Below are positions 58,961 to 64,000 of a DNA stretch of 64,000 nt, piece by piece; position 1 is the first letter of the stretch; every line of letters starts with the position of its first letter. The notes below the pieces were generated by a model that worked only from the letters and a program-made list of their open reading frames with translations, was not told the origin of the DNA and searched no databases. A program made the translations under genes and the position numbers. Source of the stretch: Nymphaea colorata (Eukaryota > Streptophyta > Magnoliopsida > Nymphaeales > Nymphaeaceae); contig NC_045148.1 of the NCBI RefSeq assembly GCF_008831285.2, positions 19,523,002-19,587,001 of the forward strand, read 5' to 3'.

Positions 58961-60470
58961 GAGGGCAGAAACGAAAAATGAAAGTGAAAGAAGGAAAAAA
59001 AGAGAGAGAGAGGGATAAAATATGTCATTTGGACACTGTCATAGTTAAAAAATAGAGTTTCAAGTGTCATTGCCAATGTTGGACACGGCCAGATTCTGAC
59101 TCTGCATATTTTTTTGAAGTGACCATGCAACATAGATGAAAGTGTGACCACTCCTATGATAGCCACCTAGTTACTCAGTTCAGGACTATTGACATACCAT
59201 ATACGACTTCCATCCAGCAAATACCGCAGCTTTTTAGTGACTGATTAGTAAAAGGAAAATAGCCCGCTGATCATCTTTTGTTTTTTCTAACTATTATCTG
59301 TGTACGATTGTCCATGCTATTACATATTTTGCATCTGACTATTACATATTATAATTATTATATGTTAATTACCAATAGGGCAAACGAACTACTGCTATTA
59401 GAAAAATCTTACAGACAGACAACACATTATATTCTATTACAAAAGATAGAAGACTTGAAGAATAAATAATTAGAACATTAAATAATATATTGAACTTCAC
59501 AATGGAACTGGCTATTAGCCAACACCAAGTCAATTAAGATTTGCAGACGTAATATGTCTATGAATAGCTATAGATATTTTCCCTGAGACTTACCACCTTG
59601 AAGGCATGACATGTCTAAACATTTCAAAAGAAATATGAATTATCACTAATTATTTATCTTGTTTGATGTTAACCTCACATGACCCGTAAAATCTTCCATT
59701 TTTCCTATACGTAAGCCTAATTTATGGGGTTTTGACCAATATCAGAAACAAGTCACAGTATTCTAGCTTAAATATACACAAATTTGGCAAGGTAAAATTA
59801 AAAGTAATTTCCATGTTAATGCTCATTTCCCGCGCGGTATTTGGCTGCCGTCAGGTCCTAGTGTCAACATTGATTCGCCCCTTGCCCCGCGGCCATATAC
59901 AAATTGTATGTTAACTCTACCTCATGAGCTTCCCAACCTTTTTTGTGCTTCAAATAAAGAAAATAATCAAAGTTCATATACAGAATAATGTATAAATAAA
60001 TATGCAGTGTGCACTTGCTTGAGGACCATCCATCTTCATGGTGGTAAAATCTGTTGGAACATGTTAACATTAGATTAACTTGAATGGATCCAAACGAGCA
60101 AGTGGACGGTTTGTCCTACCCAGACTAAGAAGGTATACAGTATTGATCTCTTCATCAGACTATAAGCTTAGACATTGTACTACACAATATTGAATAACAA
60201 CTTATGTATACATGGAGACATCCCACATTCCACTGAGAACCATTATAAACAAAGAACACGACTGCGAAAAAACAAAAAAAGAAAAGAAAGGGAGGTCAGA
60301 GATGAATGCACCAGAAGAAGGAGCCGTATTTTGAAAGGCACGGAAGAGATGCCCATCTCAACTTCCTCCTCTCATGAATCGTTCAAAGCTTCGCTAGGCA
60401 GACGAACCGAACTCTGAACTAATCCCTGACCTAGTTGAGCTCGTTTGCTGTCCCAAAGGAATGTTTCTGC
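58961..60470. other. Spacer, no gene recognised
   Basis: AT-rich. Several short open frames have no recognisable domain. It separates the convergent CRK pseudogene and the minus-strand kinase below. Confidence 0.45.
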
Positions 60471-61482
60471 TTTTTTCAGGTAGGAGGAGCAGGGTTCATA
60501 ATGGATGGAAGGATCAAGGAGCTGTTTTCAAGCATCCCAACAACCTTGGACATTCTGGGCCTGCTTGATGCATCTTATTGGATACATAGCAGGCCAATAT
60601 GGATGCATCTTAATACCTCATTTTCCTCATATGTTCCTACCAGTATTTGATCCACAACTTGCTGTGCGTTGTTCTCCCCCCAAAGTTTCCATACCTACAC
60701 CATAATAACATATTTTTTTTTGTTATTTACTCTGTAAAGCTGTGATAACACCTAGACCGATCAATATGGCGGAGGGTGTCTATTAGGTCTGGAAGCAGTC
60801 CAACAGAGTACATTTATATTCATCGTAATGAACGTGCTCTTTCCTTGAGAATGGTTTAATTAGAAACAAGTTGCCTTTAAAATATGGTGCTATTTAAACA
60901 ATAATACCAGTAAGACACAAAATTTACTCAACAGCGTTAAACGCTCACATAATTTAGTAGACCTTCGTCTGTTTCTCCTTGACTTGAGGAGAACCTCCTT
61001 CTTTCACTTATGATCTCCAGCAGCAAAACACCAAAGCTGAAAACATCTATCTTGACCGATACCTTTCCTTCAAGAAGATATTCTGGTGCCATATATCCGC
61101 TATAGAAAAAAATGAAAATTTGAAAAAGAAAAACTATTAAAGCTAAAACAGACTAGAATGCATAGATATCGACGGTGTTGCTTACTTGTTAGTACCATGC
61201 TCAAGTTCGCTTTGTAGTAAATGCATAATTGGTAGAAGGACGAGAGACAGGATCTGTTGCCCCGTCTTTTCTTTCTTCATTCTTGAGGAGAAACCCTTGG
61301 GTGGAGGCTGAAGGTTTTCCATCTGCTTTTATCCCTTCTTATATCCTTCTTTTTCTTTCTATCGTGTCCGACAGAAAAGGTTGATATGATTTCAGATCTT
61401 CATTAAAGCAGACCCGACCGTAAAATATGTCATAGGCCATCCAATATAGCCATTGGAAGGTTGTAAATAACAAGACTTTTTA

Positions 61483-61897
61483 GGCGGCGTTTGATGGCCT
61501 TGAATTTTGTTTAAGAATTAAAATTTTCGAAACAAAATTTCATCACAAACTGAAATTGGAATGAAAATTCTAATGCTAGTTTCCCTATGTATTTGATAGT
61601 TTAGAATTTTGATTCCAAAATTGAAAATAAGGAATTTGATAAAACATGAATTAAAATTTTAGAATTGACAGAATTAAACCATCACAACATATGTCCTAAT
61701 GAGATGGAAAAATTCAAAAATTTTATAATTATAATTCCACCCTTATGATAGAATCACAATTGCAGAATTTTGATTTAAGAATAAGCCTATAATTCTGGTA
61801 TCAAAATTCTTTGTTTGATAATATAATTTCCATTTCATCAAAAAAGTGTATTTTAATTCTGGGATTCCACAATTCCGGCCTCATTTAACACCCCCTT
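61483..61897. mobile_element. MITE of about 415 bp in an intron of the minus-strand kinase
   Basis: The left end GGCGGCGTTTGATGGCCTTG, then AATTTTG, pairs with the right end in reverse complement (AAGGGGGTGTTAAATGAGGC, then CGGAATTGTG). Ends are imperfect, about 28 bp. The interior is rich in AATTTT/AAAATT. Same style as the elements at 556 and 18897. Confidence 0.5.
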
Positions 61898-62692
61898 AAT
61901 GTGGTAATGACTTTGGAATAAACTTTCAATCAGTTCTAAACAAAAATTTGTGGATATATGTAATTTAACATTACTATTACCTTCTGATATTGTCCATAGC
62001 TCTTTTTGGTGTCAATATGAAGCAAATTAATGGGCAAGTTGGTACCTAATATGCTTGCTATATATCAGGCCAGGTCTTCACATGATAACCCATATTTTTG
62101 TTGGAACTAATTGAAACAAAGTGGGTAACATCCAGATTTACAAGTAGCTAAATCATGAAGACAGTTTAGTAGCAACCAATGGCCTGGGCCTTAGCTAATC
62201 TATTCGAGGAATTCTTGCTAGCTAACTGTTAATGCCACTGAAATAATCAACTTTGAGAAAGCCATGCATTAAATGGCGGTTAAATTGATGCATAAGCACT
62301 TAAGTATTTGCATTTTTTGCAAAGGCAATCTTTTGGAAGTACAACAAGCAAGCAACAACCAACTTACCGAGTCCCCATGATCTGCAAAGTGTCTACTTGT
62401 GTTTGGTCTGTGTCAAATATCTTTGCATTACCAAAGTCTGAGATCTTGGGAATCATGTATTTATCTAATAAGATATTGCTTGCTTTTAGATCCCTGTGGA
62501 CAATTCTCAGCAAAGAATCTTCATGAAGATATAAAAGCCCCCTAGCTATGCCATTTATGAGCGTAGACCGTGCTGCCCAGTCCAATTGCATGCGCATTAT
62601 TTCCTCTCCTTTCAAAGTAAAACAAAGTTAAAAGTAATGACCTGCGCTTATTCTTTCTAGCTAGTAATGTTAACCAAATAAGTCACAATTAA

Positions 62693-62722
62693 GTACACAC
62701 ACACATATATATATATATAATC
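62693..62722. repeat. (CA)n(TA)n microsatellite
   Basis: ACACACACAC followed by TATATATATATA in an intron of the minus-strand kinase. Confidence 0.85.
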
Positions 62723-62847
62723 AACATCTATGGTTGAATGAGTATATTTATATTTTGCAACACTTAAACACTAATAACATTCACAAATGGAGCATTATGC
62801 AACAAAAATTCATTCGCTACAGTTTGTAGCATATTTCAGTTTGCTAT

Positions 62848-62851
62848 ACAT

Positions 62852-62887
<36 letters not shown>

Positions 62888-62888
62888 T
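62848..62888. repeat. (CA)n(TA)n microsatellite
   Basis: A second compound CA/TA tract about 150 bp from the first, in the same intron. Confidence 0.85.
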
Positions 62889-63123
62889 AATTGATTTTCC
62901 TTATTAAATTAGTGTTGTATTAAACAAAGTATATATGTAGACCCCACCCATGCATGACATTGTTTTTATCTGGGTCTAAGACAAGCTACGTCACAGGGGT
63001 AGGTGGAATGTGCCCTCCTACCAGTACCAGAGCCTTTCTCAAAACAGTACACAGCCAATCGCAGAGCACCTTCATTGGAGCTCTTCTCTGGCCATGAAAA
63101 ACAAGAACCCAGGCTTCAACATG

Positions 63124-63295
63124 CACTCCCGGGCGGAGGGAGTTGTGGGCTACAGCCTACACGGATCCCAAAAGTTTTCTTAATTTTATATTGACATTTT
63201 TGAGTAATTTTTTTTACTTACATTTTAGTGCCTCTTAAATTTTAAATTTTATATCTGGTACCTCTGGCTAGAATTTTCAGGGTCCGCCCCTACGT
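63124..63295. mobile_element. Possible decayed hAT-type MITE
   Basis: The left side GGGCGGAGGGAG and the right side CAGGGTCCGCCCCTAC (reverse complement GTAGGGGCGGACCCTG) resemble common hAT ends with a GGGGCGGA core. ACTCCC flanks both sides at unequal distance. The pairing is weak, so the call is tentative. Confidence 0.3.
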
Positions 63296-64000
63296 GGACT
63301 CCCTTCTCACAAAATCTCTTATCCCACCAGTGAAACATAAAAATCTCCCTTATTTAATTAGGATAAGAATAACAAGGCAAAAGTGAAACAAGCTCACCGA
63401 ACAGAAAATTATCGAGACTGCCGTTGGCTGCATACTCATAGACGAGTATCTTTTCTTCACCTTCCAAAAGGCCTCCCAAAAGACGGACAAGATTTCTGTG
63501 CTGAAGAGTAGCGAGTGCCTGTACCTCATTGATAAACTGCTTTGAACCTTTCCCTGTATTCCGTGATAATCTCTTCACAGCTATTTCTCGATCATCTGGG
63601 AGTTGGCCCTGACTAATGAGTGTTAATTAAGGATGCAGATATGGTAACTCAGTTTCAACAGCAGCACTCTCAATTCTTCAATTGATGCTTCAGTATATGC
63701 CGTATTTTTGCAACAGAGGAAAAGACTGAATACCCTGTAAACTACACCGAATCCTCCCTCGCCAAGCTTATTTCTCAGTGCAAAATCCTCGGTGGCAGAT
63801 CTGACGGTAGCGAGGTCAAGCGTTCCATCCATCGCATCTGCTCTCTTAAAAGCTGAAACGAACAACTTAACAAAGTCAACAAAGTACTAAAATTGGTAGT
63901 AGATGGAAGGTTTCTGTTCTCAGGTCCGCCAGCTTCTACCCCATTACCTTTGAAGGTAGTTTGTCTTTCAAAATTTTGACCTCACAATTGAGGCCGAATT

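Larger units (their letters stand above)
60476..63852 (-). pseudogene. CRK-type receptor kinase, partial, premature stop in last exon (continues beyond window)
   Basis: Minus-strand exons: 63852-63734 (ATVRSATEDFALRNKLGEGG then FGVVYR), 63608-63398 (211 bp; [25 protein letters not shown]), 62608-62368 (241 bp; [21 protein letters not shown]), 61099-60949 (151 bp; [20 protein letters not shown]), 60694-60476 (VWKLWGENNAQQVVDQ to ILPSIMNPAPPT). Exon structure matches CRK-A and CRK-B. Lys, HRD and DFG are intact, but the usual CIQEDxxxRP reads CIQ, TAA, DASSRP, so a stop falls before the last kinase helix and truncates the C-lobe. The 5' exons (ectodomain, membrane helix) are outside the window. 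It is either a recent pseudogene or a truncated kinase; introns are large and hold a MITE. Confidence 0.75.

Overview
The window is nuclear DNA from a flowering plant. It carries intron-rich genes with GT-AG splice sites, AT-rich introns, dinucleotide microsatellites, hAT-type transposons and MITEs, and plant-specific families: DUF26 receptor kinases, a plant-type CCCH zinc finger protein and the Polycomb protein FIE. I cannot name the species. No complete nuclear RNA gene, CRISPR array or prokaryotic feature was found.

Region 1 (1-22 kb) is ordinary housekeeping sequence with two long genes on the + strand. The first is a CCCH zinc finger/coiled-coil protein (coding 2667-11903, about 13 exons). 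The second is FIE, the WD40 subunit of Polycomb repressive complex 2 (13465-18673, 13 exons, 371 aa), whose exons could be read end to end. Introns and spacers hold small MITEs, a SINE-like segment, tandem repeats and microsatellites. A 47-codon signal-peptide-like ORF lies at 19643.

Region 2 (22-64 kb) is a tandem cluster of DUF26 (cysteine-rich, Gnk2-like) genes. Intact-looking members are a secreted or membrane-anchored DUF26 protein at 22368-23377 (+), receptor kinase CRK-A at 27811-34589 (+, 6 exons, 686 aa), receptor kinase CRK-B at 38092-42258 (+, 7 exons, 683 aa) and a second DUF26 protein at 53953-55132 (-). A receptor kinase with a premature stop in its last exon runs off the right edge (60476-63852, -). 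Relics of further copies lie at 26325-26955, 43372-43873 (continuing at 51935-51980) and 57805-58960. Both intact kinases encode the expected architecture: signal peptide, two C-x8-C-x2-C domains, one membrane helix, and a kinase with K, HRD and DFG residues. They probably act at the plasma membrane in stress or immune signalling.

The cluster has been shaped by hAT transposons. A 1761-bp non-autonomous hAT with perfect 14-bp terminal repeats and an exact 8-bp target duplication sits in CRK-A intron 3, 62 bp before exon 4. An 8.06-kb Ac-like hAT (43874-51934) splits a CRK pseudogene. It has arrays of AATCCGAATCCGA-type subterminal repeats at both ends and a decayed transposase gene. It also contains scrambled fragments of host genes: a TOUSLED-like kinase, a PPR protein and a DUF26 domain. 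Also notable are a GC-AG intron before a conserved hydrophobic tail exon, a plastid-rDNA-spacer-like segment between inverted repeats, and a three-copy tandem repeat with W-box cores upstream of CRK-B.
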